Positions 54,712 through 63,390 are shown, counted from the stretch's first letter. The stretch: 64,000 nucleotides of DNA from Leptolyngbya sp. PLA1 (GCA_021405315.1 QWIH01000001.1:1-64000), one strand, 5' to 3'. Made by a program: numbers and translations. Notes: generated by a model not told the origin, from the letters alone.

Positions 54712-55529
54712 GGGGCCGCCTCCCGGCGGTGATCCGTGCCCGGGGGGGCTGCGGCACCCCTGGCGGCATCCTCGATGCGTTCGGGGGTCGTGCCTTGGGC
54801 GGGGCCCGAGTGGAGCCAGCGTTCGACTTCGAGTACGACATCGCGCCACGGCCCTTGGGCGCGGGCCTGGGCCACGGCGCGGGCGAGGTCGCGGGTCGAG
54901 GTTCCGGGAGCGGCGTCTGGTCTCACGCAGCGGAGGAGGAGCAGTTCGAGCCGGCCCCGCTCGGCGGTGGATAGGTCGCGGGAGCGGGCCGCGCGGGCGA
55001 GTTCGAGGAGGAGTTCGCCGGGGGTAGGTGGGGGAGGCGTGGGGGGCGGTGGTGCGAGGTGCTTTCGACGGAGCCACCGGCGCGAGAGGGCGAAGACCGG
55101 GACGGCGGCCCAGCCCGCGGCGAACGCCCACAAGAACTCGCGGTAGTAGGCGCCGAAGGTGACGGCCGGCGCTTGGAGCCCGAAGACGTCTGTCCCGACA
55201 CCCGGGGGCAACTGGGAGACGATGCGCACGCGGAGGGGGCCGACGTCCGCGGCCCTGCCGTCGGAGCGCTCGAGGAGCGGGGCGAGCTCGTACTCCCCGC
55301 TGCGAAGCCCGAGAAACTCCACGCGGTAGGCACCCTGGCCGATGTCGCGGACGCGGACGAGGACGGGCGCGCCGGGCTCCTGGGCGCGGGCCTTCAGGCC
55401 GCCTTCGGGGGCACGCACCTCGACCGCCCCGACCACTCCGCGATTGGACTCGACGGTCTGGGCATGGGCGAAGGGGACGGCGCCGGCGGCGAGGAGCAGA
55501 CTGAGGATGGTGCGGGGACGTGGGCTCAC
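54708..55529 (-). CDS. Exported membrane protein in the DUF4381-like position
   Basis: The 273-residue protein has a signal peptide (about 1-23, AHAQ), a beta-rich periplasmic part (about 30-125), one membrane helix (about 135-155), then a Pro-rich hinge and a helical cytoplasmic domain (PGELLLELARAARSRDLSTA, about 175-194). It lies between DUF58 and BatA, the place usually held by DUF4381 in Bat operons. Its GTG start at 55529 overlaps the DUF58 stop. The family link is by context; sequence motifs are weak. Confidence 0.62.
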   Translation of the reverse strand: MSPRPRTILSLLLAAGAVPFAHAQTVESNRGVVGAVEVRAPEGGLKARAQEPGAPVLVRVRDIGQGAYRVEFLGLRSGEYELAPLLERSDGRAADVGPLRVRIVSQLPPGVGTDVFGLQAPAVTFGAYYREFLWAFAAGWAAVPVFALSRRWLRRKHLAPPPPTPPPPTPGELLLELARAARSRDLSTAERGRLELLLLRCVRPDAAPGTSTRDLARAVAQARAQGPWRDVVLEVERWLHSGPAQGTTPERIEDAARGAAAPPGTDHRREAAP

Positions 55530-56407
55530 CGTCGCCCCCTCGACGCGGCGCCACGCATGGTGAGGAACCGTCTGAGCACCGGGAGAAAGGGCCTGTCCGT
55601 GCGGAGTCGCGCGTAGTCGGCGCCGCACCGGAGCAACTGGGAGCGGAGGGTGCCGTCGTCGGTGTCGCCGCCTCGCCGAGACAGGAACCACAGGCGGCCG
55701 GTCTCTGCTTCCTGGGCGCGGACGAACCCGGCCCGTGCACCCTCGATCTCGATGGGGTCCAGGGTGTGGAGGACCATGCAGTCGTGCCGCTGGGCGGCTC
55801 GGCGGATGGCGCGGACGGCGCCGGGGTCGTGCAGGTCGCTGATGAGGGCGATGAGGCTTCGCTTGGCGGCACGGCCCGCGACGCGTTCGAGCGTGGTCGA
55901 GAGGGAGGTGCCCTCGGCGTAGTCGCGACGGCGGAGGGGCTCGACGCCTGCCCAGAGGTCGCTGCGGGAGAGGCTGGCGGGCATCTCGCCTCCCCGGGCA
56001 CCGGCGCCGATGACGGCGGTGGGACTCATGCGGCGCTGCGCGACGAGGCCGACGGCGGAGGCGACCCAGACGGCGAGGTCGTGCTTGCTGATGGGGGTGG
56101 AGGAGACGGCCATGGACGCGGAGGTGTCCACGACGAGGTAGACGCAGGTGCGCTTGAGCGCCTCGTACTGCCTGACGAAGGCCCTGCCCATGCGCGCGGT
56201 GAGCCGCCAGTGGATGGCGCGGACGGAGTCGCCGGGCTCGTAGGCGCGGGAGCCGGCGTACTCGAGGCCGCCGCCCATGAAGAGGGACGAGTCGGTGCCA
56301 AGGGCGAGGTCGTCGGCGAGGCGGCGGACGACCATGTCGAAGTTCTCGCGAGCGAGCGAGTCGGGCGCGGGGAGCGTCTGTTCGGCGGAGGCGGATGGCG
56401 CGCGCAT
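55526..56407 (-). CDS. DUF58 domain protein
   Basis: The 293-residue protein carries a DUF58 signature: the motif RAYEPGDSVRAIHWRLTARM (about 52-71), then a VWA-like segment YLVVDTSASM (about 87-96), and LISDLHDPGAVRAIRRAAQR later. DUF58 proteins are obligate partners of MoxR ATPases and Bat VWA proteins. GAGGGGGG precedes the ATG. It starts 11 bases after moxR and overlaps the next gene. Confidence 0.88.
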   Translation of the reverse strand: MRAPSASAEQTLPAPDSLARENFDMVVRRLADDLALGTDSSLFMGGGLEYAGSRAYEPGDSVRAIHWRLTARMGRAFVRQYEALKRTCVYLVVDTSASMAVSSTPISKHDLAVWVASAVGLVAQRRMSPTAVIGAGARGGEMPASLSRSDLWAGVEPLRRRDYAEGTSLSTTLERVAGRAAKRSLIALISDLHDPGAVRAIRRAAQRHDCMVLHTLDPIEIEGARAGFVRAQEAETGRLWFLSRRGGDTDDGTLRSQLLRCGADYARLRTDRPFLPVLRRFLTMRGAASRGRR

Positions 56408-56418
56408 TGCAGCCCCCC

Positions 56419-57417
56419 TCAGGCCATGGTGTCCAGGAGTTCGCGGAGAACCTGGGAGCTGGAGCGGCCCTCGGCGAGGGCCGCGTACTTGAGCCTCATC
56501 CGGTGGAGGACGACGTCCTCGGCGAGAGCGAAGAGGTCCTCGGGGATGGTGTAGGCCCGGCCATGGATGAACGCGCGGGCTCGGGAGGCGTGCACGAGCG
56601 CGAGGGCGGCGCGGGGGCTGCACCCGAGCTCGATGTCCTCGTGCTTTCGTGTGAGGTTGACGAGCTCGACGCAGTCGCGGATGAAGACTTCGCTGACGTG
56701 GACGGACTGGACACGCTCCATGGCGGCGGTGAGGTCGGAGAGGCCGAGCTTCCGGCCGTCGTCGATCGCATCGAACGCGGACATGGGCACCGCGCCGTCG
56801 CCCTTGCGTTTGAGGCCCAGCGTAAGGCTCCGGCGGACGACCTCGGCCTCGCCCTCCGGCGTGGGGTAGGTGAGACGGTGGCGGAGCATGAACCGGTCGA
56901 GCTGAGCCTCGGGGAGCTCGAAGGTGCCGGCCTGCTCGACGGGGTTCTGCGTGGCGATGACGAGGAAGGGCGCGGGCAGGTCGTGGGTGACGGTGCCGAT
57001 GGAGACGCGTCGCTCCTGCATGGCCTCGAGGAGAGCGGACTGGACCTTCGGAGAAGCGCGGTTGATCTCATCGGCGAGGAAGAGGTTGGTGAAGATGGGG
57101 CCCTTGTGCACCCGGAACTCGCCGCTCTTCTGGTCGAGCACCTCGGAGCCGAGGATGTCTCCGGGGAGGAGGTCGATGGTGAACTGCACTCTGGCGAACT
57201 GGAGGTGGATGGCCTTTGCCACCGCCTGGACCATGAGAGTCTTGGCGATGCCGGGGACGCCTTCGAGGAGGAGGTGGCCGCCGGTGAGGAGCGCGATGAG
57301 GACGCGTTCGACCACGGTCTCCTGCCCGACGACGGTCCTCGCCACGTGCTCGCGGACGCGCTCCGCAAAGTCTGAGCGCGCCGTATCCACACCTTCGACG
57401 CCGTTCGCACCGCCCAT
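56419..57417 (-). CDS. MoxR-family AAA+ ATPase
   Basis: The 332-residue ATPase has Walker A GVPGIAKT (53-60), Walker B LFLADEIN (112-119) and sensor 1 VIATQNPVEQAG (153-164). A C-terminal lid holds CSPRAALALVHASRARAF. MoxR proteins are thought to act as chaperones that insert cofactors or assemble complexes, with VWA partners. GGGAGG precedes the ATG, and it begins 12 bases after the double-thioredoxin gene, so the two are probably co-transcribed. Confidence 0.93.
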   Translation of the reverse strand: MGGANGVEGVDTARSDFAERVREHVARTVVGQETVVERVLIALLTGGHLLLEGVPGIAKTLMVQAVAKAIHLQFARVQFTIDLLPGDILGSEVLDQKSGEFRVHKGPIFTNLFLADEINRASPKVQSALLEAMQERRVSIGTVTHDLPAPFLVIATQNPVEQAGTFELPEAQLDRFMLRHRLTYPTPEGEAEVVRRSLTLGLKRKGDGAVPMSAFDAIDDGRKLGLSDLTAAMERVQSVHVSEVFIRDCVELVNLTRKHEDIELGCSPRAALALVHASRARAFIHGRAYTIPEDLFALAEDVVLHRMRLKYAALAEGRSSSQVLRELLDTMA

Positions 57418-57429
57418 GCACGCCTCCCG

Positions 57430-58482
57430 TCACTCCGCGAGCAACGTCTTGAGAACCTCGCCCAGCTTGTCGGACCGCACTCCTGCTGCCCGCACGACGC
57501 CCTTTCGATCGATCACCATGGTTGATGGCCAGTGCTGGACACCCCAGGCCTTGGCGTTGGACGCCTCGCCTTCGCCGTCCCTGACCACGGGCATCTTCAC
57601 CTTGGCGGCTTCCGCGGCGGCCTTCATGCCCTCCCAGCCCGAGCCCTCGCAGACGCCGACCCATGTGACGCCCCGGCCCGCGTACTCCGCCTCGGTCTTG
57701 GAGAGTGCGGCGAGTTCCTTGGAGGCGAGGGCGCGGTCCGGGCTGGTGAAGTGGACGACGACGACGCTTCCTTTGAGCAGGTCATCGCCGGGCCTCTGGC
57801 CGGCCCACTCATCGCCCTTGATGCCGGGCGAGGGCTTGCCTTCGAGCCGCTGCAGGGACACGGGGCGTTTGGCCCCGCCGTAGTAGCACTCCGGGCCGAA
57901 GGAACCCGCGGCTTCCTCGGCGCTGGGGCCTTCCTCAGCGAGGAGCATCTTCACGACGCCCTCGACGTGCTGGGGCATCAGGCCCGCGGCACGGACGACA
58001 CCCTTGCGGTCCACCACGACGTACGTGGGGAGGAACTGCACCTTGTAGGCGGTGGCGGAGTTCCCGCCCTTGTCCTTGCAGACGGGGTAGTTGATCTTGT
58101 GTTCCTTGACGGCGGCGGCGGCGTTCTCCCAGCCGGAGTTCGCGTCGTGCACGCCGACAAAGACCAGGCCCTTGTCGGCGTAGTCCTTCACCATCTTGAC
58201 GTTCTCGGGGATGGAGGCCATGCAGGGCCCGCACCACGTGGCCCAGAAGTCGATCACGACGACCTTGCCCCGCTGCCGGGCAAGGGAGACCTCATCGCCG
58301 ATCCATCCTTCGCCCTCGATGGCGGCGGCGGGCTTTCCCTCCAGCCCCTTGAGGCCGGCGGGGCGATTGGCGCCATCGAAGAACCAGGCGTCCGGGATGG
58401 TGTCGCCCGCAGCGAGCGCCGTCCCGAGCGGGACCGCGAGCACGAACGTCCACGCCGCCCCCGCCAGTTTGGAGTAGGTCAT
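57430..58482 (-). CDS. Exported protein with two thioredoxin-like domains, second lacking the CXXC
   Basis: The 350-residue protein has a signal peptide (about 1-25, ALAA) and two tandem TlpA/AhpC-type thioredoxin domains. The first (about 50-182) has the active site WCGPC (83-87) and the cis-Pro region FLPTYVVVDRKG. The second (about 212-350) repeats the fold (HWPSTMVIDRKGVVRAAG), but TSPDRALA (246-253) stands where WCXXC belongs, so it is probably not redox-active. It lies just upstream of moxR. A promoter with TTGGCA and CATAAT precedes it. Confidence 0.85.
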   Translation of the reverse strand: MTYSKLAGAAWTFVLAVPLGTALAAGDTIPDAWFFDGANRPAGLKGLEGKPAAAIEGEGWIGDEVSLARQRGKVVVIDFWATWCGPCMASIPENVKMVKDYADKGLVFVGVHDANSGWENAAAAVKEHKINYPVCKDKGGNSATAYKVQFLPTYVVVDRKGVVRAAGLMPQHVEGVVKMLLAEEGPSAEEAAGSFGPECYYGGAKRPVSLQRLEGKPSPGIKGDEWAGQRPGDDLLKGSVVVVHFTSPDRALASKELAALSKTEAEYAGRGVTWVGVCEGSGWEGMKAAAEAAKVKMPVVRDGEGEASNAKAWGVQHWPSTMVIDRKGVVRAAGVRSDKLGEVLKTLLAE

Positions 58483-58488
58483 CACTCC

Positions 58489-58518
58489 ATTATGCCAGAT
58501 CGGGGCGTGCGGTGCCAA
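58489..58518 (-). promoter_or_regulatory. Putative promoter of the double-thioredoxin/moxR operon
   Basis: TTGGCA (58518-58513, 5 of 6 to consensus) and CATAAT (58494-58489, 5 of 6) are separated by 18 bases. The ATG at 58482 is six bases beyond the -10. It is the clearest two-box promoter in the window. The mRNA would start very near the ATG. Confidence 0.55.
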
Positions 58519-58545
58519 GCCCGTTCGGGCCACCGCTGGAGGGGC

Positions 58546-59004
58546 TCAGGGCTTGATCCCGAACATCCGGTAGACCTCGTCGACGGCGGCGACGCCTCGC
58601 TCCGGTGGACCGATGCGACAGACGGAGAGGGCCGAACGGGCGGTGCGAGCAAGGGCGACCTGCTTCTTCGCCTCTTCCAGAGCCGGACCCGGAGTGCCGA
58701 CGTCCTGGACCGATTGTGCGGCCCGCTCGAGTTCGAACGAGCGGAGTTCGAGACGGTCTGCGACTTCCGGCAGGCGGTCCATCCAGCCGGGTTCGAGGGT
58801 CGCGAGGAGGGCGCGAATCTCGGCGAGGCTGCTGACGAGGTCCGCCTTCATCTCCTCGGCGGTCTTTGCGCGTTGCTCGACGCGGGCTTCCGGCTGGGGT
58901 GGCAGGTCATTCCGGCCCTTGTGGTACACAGAGCCGCAGGCGGCGAGGAGTGCGACGACCGTGGAGAGACAAAGGACGAGGGGTGCTCTGTTCGATAGAG
59001 TCAT
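58546..59004 (-). CDS. Lipoprotein with helical/coiled body, unknown
   Basis: The 152-residue product has a lipobox LLAAC (lipidated C23). A mostly helical mature body (about 48-135) follows, with Glu/Arg/Lys-rich amphipathic segments (KTAEEMKADLVSSLAEIRAL). I recognise no family. It lies 63 bases upstream of the double-thioredoxin gene, but a promoter seems to intervene, so operon membership is uncertain. TAGAAT lies five bases before its ATG. Confidence 0.6.
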   Translation of the reverse strand: MTLSNRAPLVLCLSTVVALLAACGSVYHKGRNDLPPQPEARVEQRAKTAEEMKADLVSSLAEIRALLATLEPGWMDRLPEVADRLELRSFELERAAQSVQDVGTPGPALEEAKKQVALARTARSALSVCRIGPPERGVAAVDEVYRMFGIKP

Positions 59005-59009
59005 GGCGG

Positions 59010-59015
59010 ATTCTA
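59010..59015 (-). promoter_or_regulatory. Putative -10 element of the lipoprotein gene
   Basis: TAGAAT (5 of 6 to TATAAT) lies five bases before the ATG at 59004, in a 40-base divergent interval. Confidence 0.45.
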
Positions 59016-59044
59016 TCGGGAAGAATCGATTCTGAGAGCCACCC

Positions 59045-60223
59045 ATGCGAGCCAGACAGGTTGCCGTCGCCGCGGTCCTCACGTTCACGATGTGTACGCC
59101 GGCGGTGCGTGCGCATGAGACGGACAACTTCTATCTCCCGCTGGATCGAACGTTTGCGGACGTGGGTGCGTTCTTCGACGCGGCGCACACCCGGGCGATC
59201 GAGCGGACAGTGCGGCGGCTGAACGCGCAGATCGACGCGGCGCTGCGGATCAGCGATCCCGAGAGGCGGGCGAGGCGGCTGGCGGAGTTGCACGATCCGG
59301 AGAACATCGTCCGTGGCGTGTACGGGGCATTCTCGGATGCGTTTACGGAGATCCTGGACATCGAGGACGCGATCCGGGGCCCGTGGGCGCGCGCGATGTA
59401 CCCGGACAAGATCACGGCGAACTGGGACGCGAACTGGATGTACACGTACGTCCACTTCCCGCTCGACCCGAGGCGCCTGGTTCTGCTCTTTCAGTCCTCG
59501 ACAGTGAAGGCGTACGGGGTGTACTTCGGCACCGACAAGCTGTCGCACTTCCACCACATGGGCATGTTCTACTACGACGCCTACAGGGGACACCGGCGGT
59601 CGGGCATGGACCACCAGCAAGCGGTGGACGCAGTGCTGCGCACGTACTCGACGGGCGGGCCGATCGGCGAGTCGTCGCTGCTGGGTTTCATCGCGACCGG
59701 GGTGTACTCGAACGCGGACCTTGCGGCGAACTACTGCGGGTTCAAGTTCTACATGAACCTCACGGAGCCGGTGCAACTCAAGGGGCGCGAGGTGGAGCCG
59801 CTGGTCCTGCGGTGCGGAGCGTACTGGCGGCTGTCGACCCGGGTGAGGCCCGAATCCGGGTGGTTCGGCGACTTCGTGTCCGACCATTGGAACGAGGCCC
59901 TGAACCCCAGCCTGTACGATGTGACTGTCCGGGGGAGCGTGAAGAGCATCCTGGAGCGGCGTGCAGGGCGGATCGTGGAGTTCTACACGACGAAGGACAA
60001 CAGGCCCGCCGACCCGGCGTACTACGACACGCTCATGCACGAACTCGGCACGCTGTACGGCGAGCCCTACGGGCACTCCGGCGAGTGGGAGAAGCTGCTC
60101 ACGATCGGGGCGACCTGCATCCCGGCGCTGGAGCAGGCCCGCAACGGAGCGAGCGGCACGAAATCGGCCCCGGCGCCGTCGGCGACGCCGTTTACCGGGA
60201 AGCGCCGCGGCGGGTTCTACTAG
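59045..60223 (+). CDS. Secreted protein of unknown function with a DKxxHFHH motif
   Basis: The 392-residue product has a signal peptide (about 1-23, VRA/HE). The body is rich in aromatic residues and has GTDKLSHFHHMGMFYYD (162-178), which looks metal-binding or catalytic, and helices such as RAIERTVRRLNAQIDAALR. The C-terminal 35 residues are disordered. I do not recognise the family; a distant relation to small membrane/secreted families with a DKxxH motif is possible. It ends four bases inside the converging fusion gene. Confidence 0.6.
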   Translation: MRARQVAVAAVLTFTMCTPAVRAHETDNFYLPLDRTFADVGAFFDAAHTRAIERTVRRLNAQIDAALRISDPERRARRLAELHDPENIVRGVYGAFSDAFTEILDIEDAIRGPWARAMYPDKITANWDANWMYTYVHFPLDPRRLVLLFQSSTVKAYGVYFGTDKLSHFHHMGMFYYDAYRGHRRSGMDHQQAVDAVLRTYSTGGPIGESSLLGFIATGVYSNADLAANYCGFKFYMNLTEPVQLKGREVEPLVLRCGAYWRLSTRVRPESGWFGDFVSDHWNEALNPSLYDVTVRGSVKSILERRAGRIVEFYTTKDNRPADPAYYDTLMHELGTLYGEPYGHSGEWEKLLTIGATCIPALEQARNGASGTKSAPAPSATPFTGKRRGGFY

Positions 60224-61848
60224 AGCTTGCGACCTCGGATCGCGAGGAACATGGGAATCTCCTGTCTCGCCCTGTTCTCTTCCGCGGCTCGGGGCCCGGG
60301 CTGACTGACGCGCCGGCTGGCCCATTCTTCCAGAGCGTCCACCAGCAGCCCGGCCTCAGCGAGGGCGCGGACGTAGGCCTGGATGGGCCTGTGATAGGTG
60401 ATGGTGACGATGCGCTCGCCACCTCCCGCCGCGGCGCCGGGGTTCATCACGATCTCTTTCTGACCGGGGGAGAGATAGCCGTCTACGCGCCGGTATTGTC
60501 TGACTGGGCGGCCTCGCGGCGCACCCTTCGGCGGGCTTGCGCCCGAGGAGCCCTTGGGCGCGTCCCAGGCCCAGCTCGTCTGGCCCGGCGCGCGGAACGC
60601 GGGGTGCAGTATGACTCCGACAAAGACGCCACCCGGCTTCAGCAGCGAGGCGACCCCCGCCAGGACCGGAGAGAGAGGCTCGATGTTCATGAGCGCCATG
60701 ACGCAGGCGGCGGCGTCGAAGGGGCCGCGGGCAACGTCCGCGAGCCTTCGCGCGTCTCCGACGGCGTAATCCACGCGGGCGCCGCGCGCGCGGCGGGCGG
60801 CGTCGATGAGGCGCTCGGACGCGTCCACGCCGAAGGCCTGCACGCCCAGGGCACCGAGACGGCGGCAGAGCACGCCCTCGCCGCAGGCCACGTCGAGGAC
60901 GCGCTGGCCGGGCTTGGTGGCGAGGAGTCGGAGCGTGCCGGGCAGAATGACCTGCTCGTGATGGTCGCTGCCCCGCTCTTCGATGAGCCCCTCGTACCAC
61001 GCGGCGACGTGGTCCCACGACTGCCTGCGGGCGTCCGCTCGGGGGGCACGGTCCGGGGCGTGGCTGGCCATCGGGGGTTCCTCTGCCGGCGAGTCTTGCG
61101 GCGTGGGCGACGCGGGCTTCTCGGTCGATTCGATCGTCTTGCCCAGGAGCCCCGCGAAACTTCCCGGCATCGGGCTTTCAAAGGTGAGTGGGCGACCCGT
61201 CGCCGGGTGCGAGAACGAGAGTGATGCGCCGTGCAGGCAGACCCTGTCCAGCGGATCTGAGGTTGCACCATAGCGGCGGTCGCCGACGATCGGGCAGCCC
61301 AGTTCCGCCATGTGCACCCGGATCTGGTTCTTGCGGCCGGTTTCGAGCTTCACTTCCACAAGGGTGCGCAGGCCGCCCCGGCGTGCGACGCGGTAGCGCG
61401 TGACGGCGAGTTTGCCCTCGTCTTCGTCTGCGGGGTCGCTGCCGCGGGGGGTCTGGCTGCCGTGCATTCGGCCCTTGGGGTCTTCCCAGAGGAAGTTCTG
61501 GATGACGCCCTCTGGGCTGGGTGGTGCCCCCTCCACGACGGCGGCGTAGAGGCGCCCGGCGCGCTTGGAGCGGAACTCATCCTTGAGCACGCCGAACGCG
61601 GTCTCGGTCTTGGCGAAGACGAGCAGGCCAGAGACTTCCTTGTCGAGCCGGTGGATGATCCAGACGCGCGTGCCGCGGCGCTTGGATTGGTCGCGGACGT
61701 AGGTCTTGACGGCGTCGAAGACGCTTGGGACGCGCTGGTGCGAGAGGTTGGCCGTGACGATTCCGGCGGGCTTGTCCACGACGAGGACGTGCTCGTCCTC
61801 GTGCACAAGGCGGACTTTGCCCGGGAGATAGACGGCACGGGGGGACAT
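60220..61848 (-). CDS. RluA-type pseudouridine synthase fused to a SAM-dependent methyltransferase
   Basis: The 542-residue protein has a pseudouridine synthase of the RluA/TruC family (about 10-235) with catalytic Asp69 in IIHRLDKEVSGLLVFAKT, and QIRVHMAELGCPIVGD (175-190). After a Pro-rich linker (240-265), a class I methyltransferase (about 275-535) begins: VLDVACGEGVLCRRLG (317-332) is the SAM-binding motif I, and GVDASERL (340-347) holds the acidic residue. An in-frame ATG at 61071 with GAGGA upstream could let the methyltransferase be made alone. One frame with no stop supports a true fusion. The RNA targets are unknown. Confidence 0.85.
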   Translation of the reverse strand: MSPRAVYLPGKVRLVHEDEHVLVVDKPAGIVTANLSHQRVPSVFDAVKTYVRDQSKRRGTRVWIIHRLDKEVSGLLVFAKTETAFGVLKDEFRSKRAGRLYAAVVEGAPPSPEGVIQNFLWEDPKGRMHGSQTPRGSDPADEDEGKLAVTRYRVARRGGLRTLVEVKLETGRKNQIRVHMAELGCPIVGDRRYGATSDPLDRVCLHGASLSFSHPATGRPLTFESPMPGSFAGLLGKTIESTEKPASPTPQDSPAEEPPMASHAPDRAPRADARRQSWDHVAAWYEGLIEERGSDHHEQVILPGTLRLLATKPGQRVLDVACGEGVLCRRLGALGVQAFGVDASERLIDAARRARGARVDYAVGDARRLADVARGPFDAAACVMALMNIEPLSPVLAGVASLLKPGGVFVGVILHPAFRAPGQTSWAWDAPKGSSGASPPKGAPRGRPVRQYRRVDGYLSPGQKEIVMNPGAAAGGGERIVTITYHRPIQAYVRALAEAGLLVDALEEWASRRVSQPGPRAAEENRARQEIPMFLAIRGRKL

Positions 61849-61855
61849 GGGCCCT

Positions 61856-61861
61856 AGCGTA
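61856..61861 (-). promoter_or_regulatory. Putative -10 element of the fusion gene
   Basis: TACGCT lies seven bases before the ATG at 61848. The tyrS element is about 14 bases away on the other strand, so the two genes share a 38-base divergent interval. Confidence 0.42.
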
Positions 61862-61874
61862 GGGAGCACGCACC

Positions 61875-61880
61875 TACGGT
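61875..61880 (+). promoter_or_regulatory. Putative -10 element of tyrS
   Basis: TACGGT lies six bases before the ATG at 61887. Confidence 0.4.
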
Positions 61881-61886
61881 TCGCCC

Positions 61887-63191
61887 ATGCCCCACGAGTT
61901 CCAGCAGCCCGGGACCGATTTTCTGGCCGAACTCCGCTGGCGGAACCTCATCCACCAGGCGACCGACGAGGCAGGGCTCGCGGCGCACCTCGCGTCAGGC
62001 CGGCGCAAGGCGTACATCGGCTTTGATCCGACGGCGGATTCGTTGACGGTCGGAAACCTCGTGCCCATCATGCTGCTCGCGAGGTTCCAGCGGTGCGGGC
62101 ACACGCCCGTGGTGCTCATGGGCGGAGGCACCGGGCTCATCGGCGACCCGTCGGGGAAGTCCGCGGAGCGGCAACTGATGACCCGGGAGCGAGTCGCGGC
62201 GAACGTGGAGGCGCAGAAGAAGATCTTCTCGCGGGTCATCGATTTCTCGAACGGCCGGGCATCGCTCGTGAACAACCTGGACTGGCTTGGGCCGCTGACG
62301 TTTCTCGACGCGCTGCGGGACGTGGGCAAGCACTTCTCCGTGAACGCGATGATCCAGCGGGATTCGGTGCGGGACCGCCTGCAGAACCGCGACCAGGGAA
62401 TCTCGTACACCGAGTTTTCGTACATGATCCTGCAGGCGTACGACTTCCTGCACCTGTTCGAGAAGGACGGCGTGACGCTGCAGATGGGCGCGAGCGATCA
62501 GTGGGGGAACATCGTCGCGGGGCTTGATCTGATCTCGAGGCGAAACCCGACGACGCCCTCGGGTGCGTTCGGTCTCACGACGCCGCTCATCACGAAGGCG
62601 GACGGCGGGAAGTTCGGGAAGTCGGAGTCGGGCGCCGTGTGGCTGTCGCCGGAGCGCACGAGCCCGTACGCGTTCTACCAGTTCTGGCTGAACGCGGCGG
62701 ACGCGGACATCCCCAAGTTCATCCTGACCTACACGCTCTGGAGCCGCGAGGAGACGGAGGGCATCATCGCGGCGCACCAGGCCAACCCCGCCGCGAGGGA
62801 GGCGCACCGGCGACTGGCGCGGCACATGACGGAACTTCTGCACGGGCCGACGGAGGCCGACGCGGCGGAGGCGGCGGCGAGGGCGCTGTTCAGCGGGGAC
62901 ATCGCGTCGCTGCCGCCCGCGCTGCTGGACGAGGCGCTGGGATCAGCCCCGAGCAGCACGCACGACAAGGCCTCGCTGGGCGCTGGGGTGCCGTTGGTCG
63001 ACTTGCTGGTGAGCGTGCAGCTCGCGCAGTCGAGGCGGGAGGCCAAGGAGTTTCTGGCGTCGGGGTCGGTCACGGTCAACGGGCGCAAGGTCGGGCCGGA
63101 GGATCGCGTCACCCCCGCGGACCTGCTGCACGGGCGGGTGATCGCCCTGCGGCGCGGGAAGAAGCACTGGCACGTCACCCGGTGGGAGTAG
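61887..63191 (+). CDS. tyrS: Tyrosyl-tRNA synthetase
   Basis: The 434-residue class I synthetase has the HIGH-like region AYIGFDPTADSLTVGN (42-57), YTEFSYMILQAYDF (174-187), the tyrosine-binding GASDQWGNIVAG (201-212) and the KMSKS equivalent KFGKS (242-246). The C-terminal S4-like RNA-binding domain covers about 375-434. KFGKS is the usual variant in the long bacterial TyrRS clade. The last 17 bases overlap the converging small membrane protein gene. Confidence 0.96.
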   Translation: MPHEFQQPGTDFLAELRWRNLIHQATDEAGLAAHLASGRRKAYIGFDPTADSLTVGNLVPIMLLARFQRCGHTPVVLMGGGTGLIGDPSGKSAERQLMTRERVAANVEAQKKIFSRVIDFSNGRASLVNNLDWLGPLTFLDALRDVGKHFSVNAMIQRDSVRDRLQNRDQGISYTEFSYMILQAYDFLHLFEKDGVTLQMGASDQWGNIVAGLDLISRRNPTTPSGAFGLTTPLITKADGGKFGKSESGAVWLSPERTSPYAFYQFWLNAADADIPKFILTYTLWSREETEGIIAAHQANPAAREAHRRLARHMTELLHGPTEADAAEAAARALFSGDIASLPPALLDEALGSAPSSTHDKASLGAGVPLVDLLVSVQLAQSRREAKEFLASGSVTVNGRKVGPEDRVTPADLLHGRVIALRRGKKHWHVTRWE

Positions 63192-63390
63192 CGGACTGCT
63201 TCATCAGCGGGTTCTTGGCGGCGATCTCGCGGAGCCGTTCGAGGCGGGCCGCTTTGCGGAGTTCGACCTCGAGCCTCAGGGCCCGCAGCCGGTCGATGTC
63301 CCCGATGCTCGTGGAGAAGGCCCGGGCGACGCCCCAGGCTCCGGCCCCGATGATCCCCGCCGTGCCCGCGACCATGAGCCAGACGTCCAT
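63175..63390 (-). CDS. Small membrane protein, unknown
   Basis: The 71-residue product has one membrane helix (about 4-24) and a charged helical tail (LRALRLEVELRKAARLERLR). The frame extends to an ATG at 63447, but that would overlap the start of the divergent gene at 63446, so 63390 is chosen. I recognise no family. The 3' end overlaps tyrS on the other strand by 17 bases. Confidence 0.45.
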   Translation of the reverse strand: MDVWLMVAGTAGIIGAGAWGVARAFSTSIGDIDRLRALRLEVELRKAARLERLREIAAKNPLMKQSATPTG

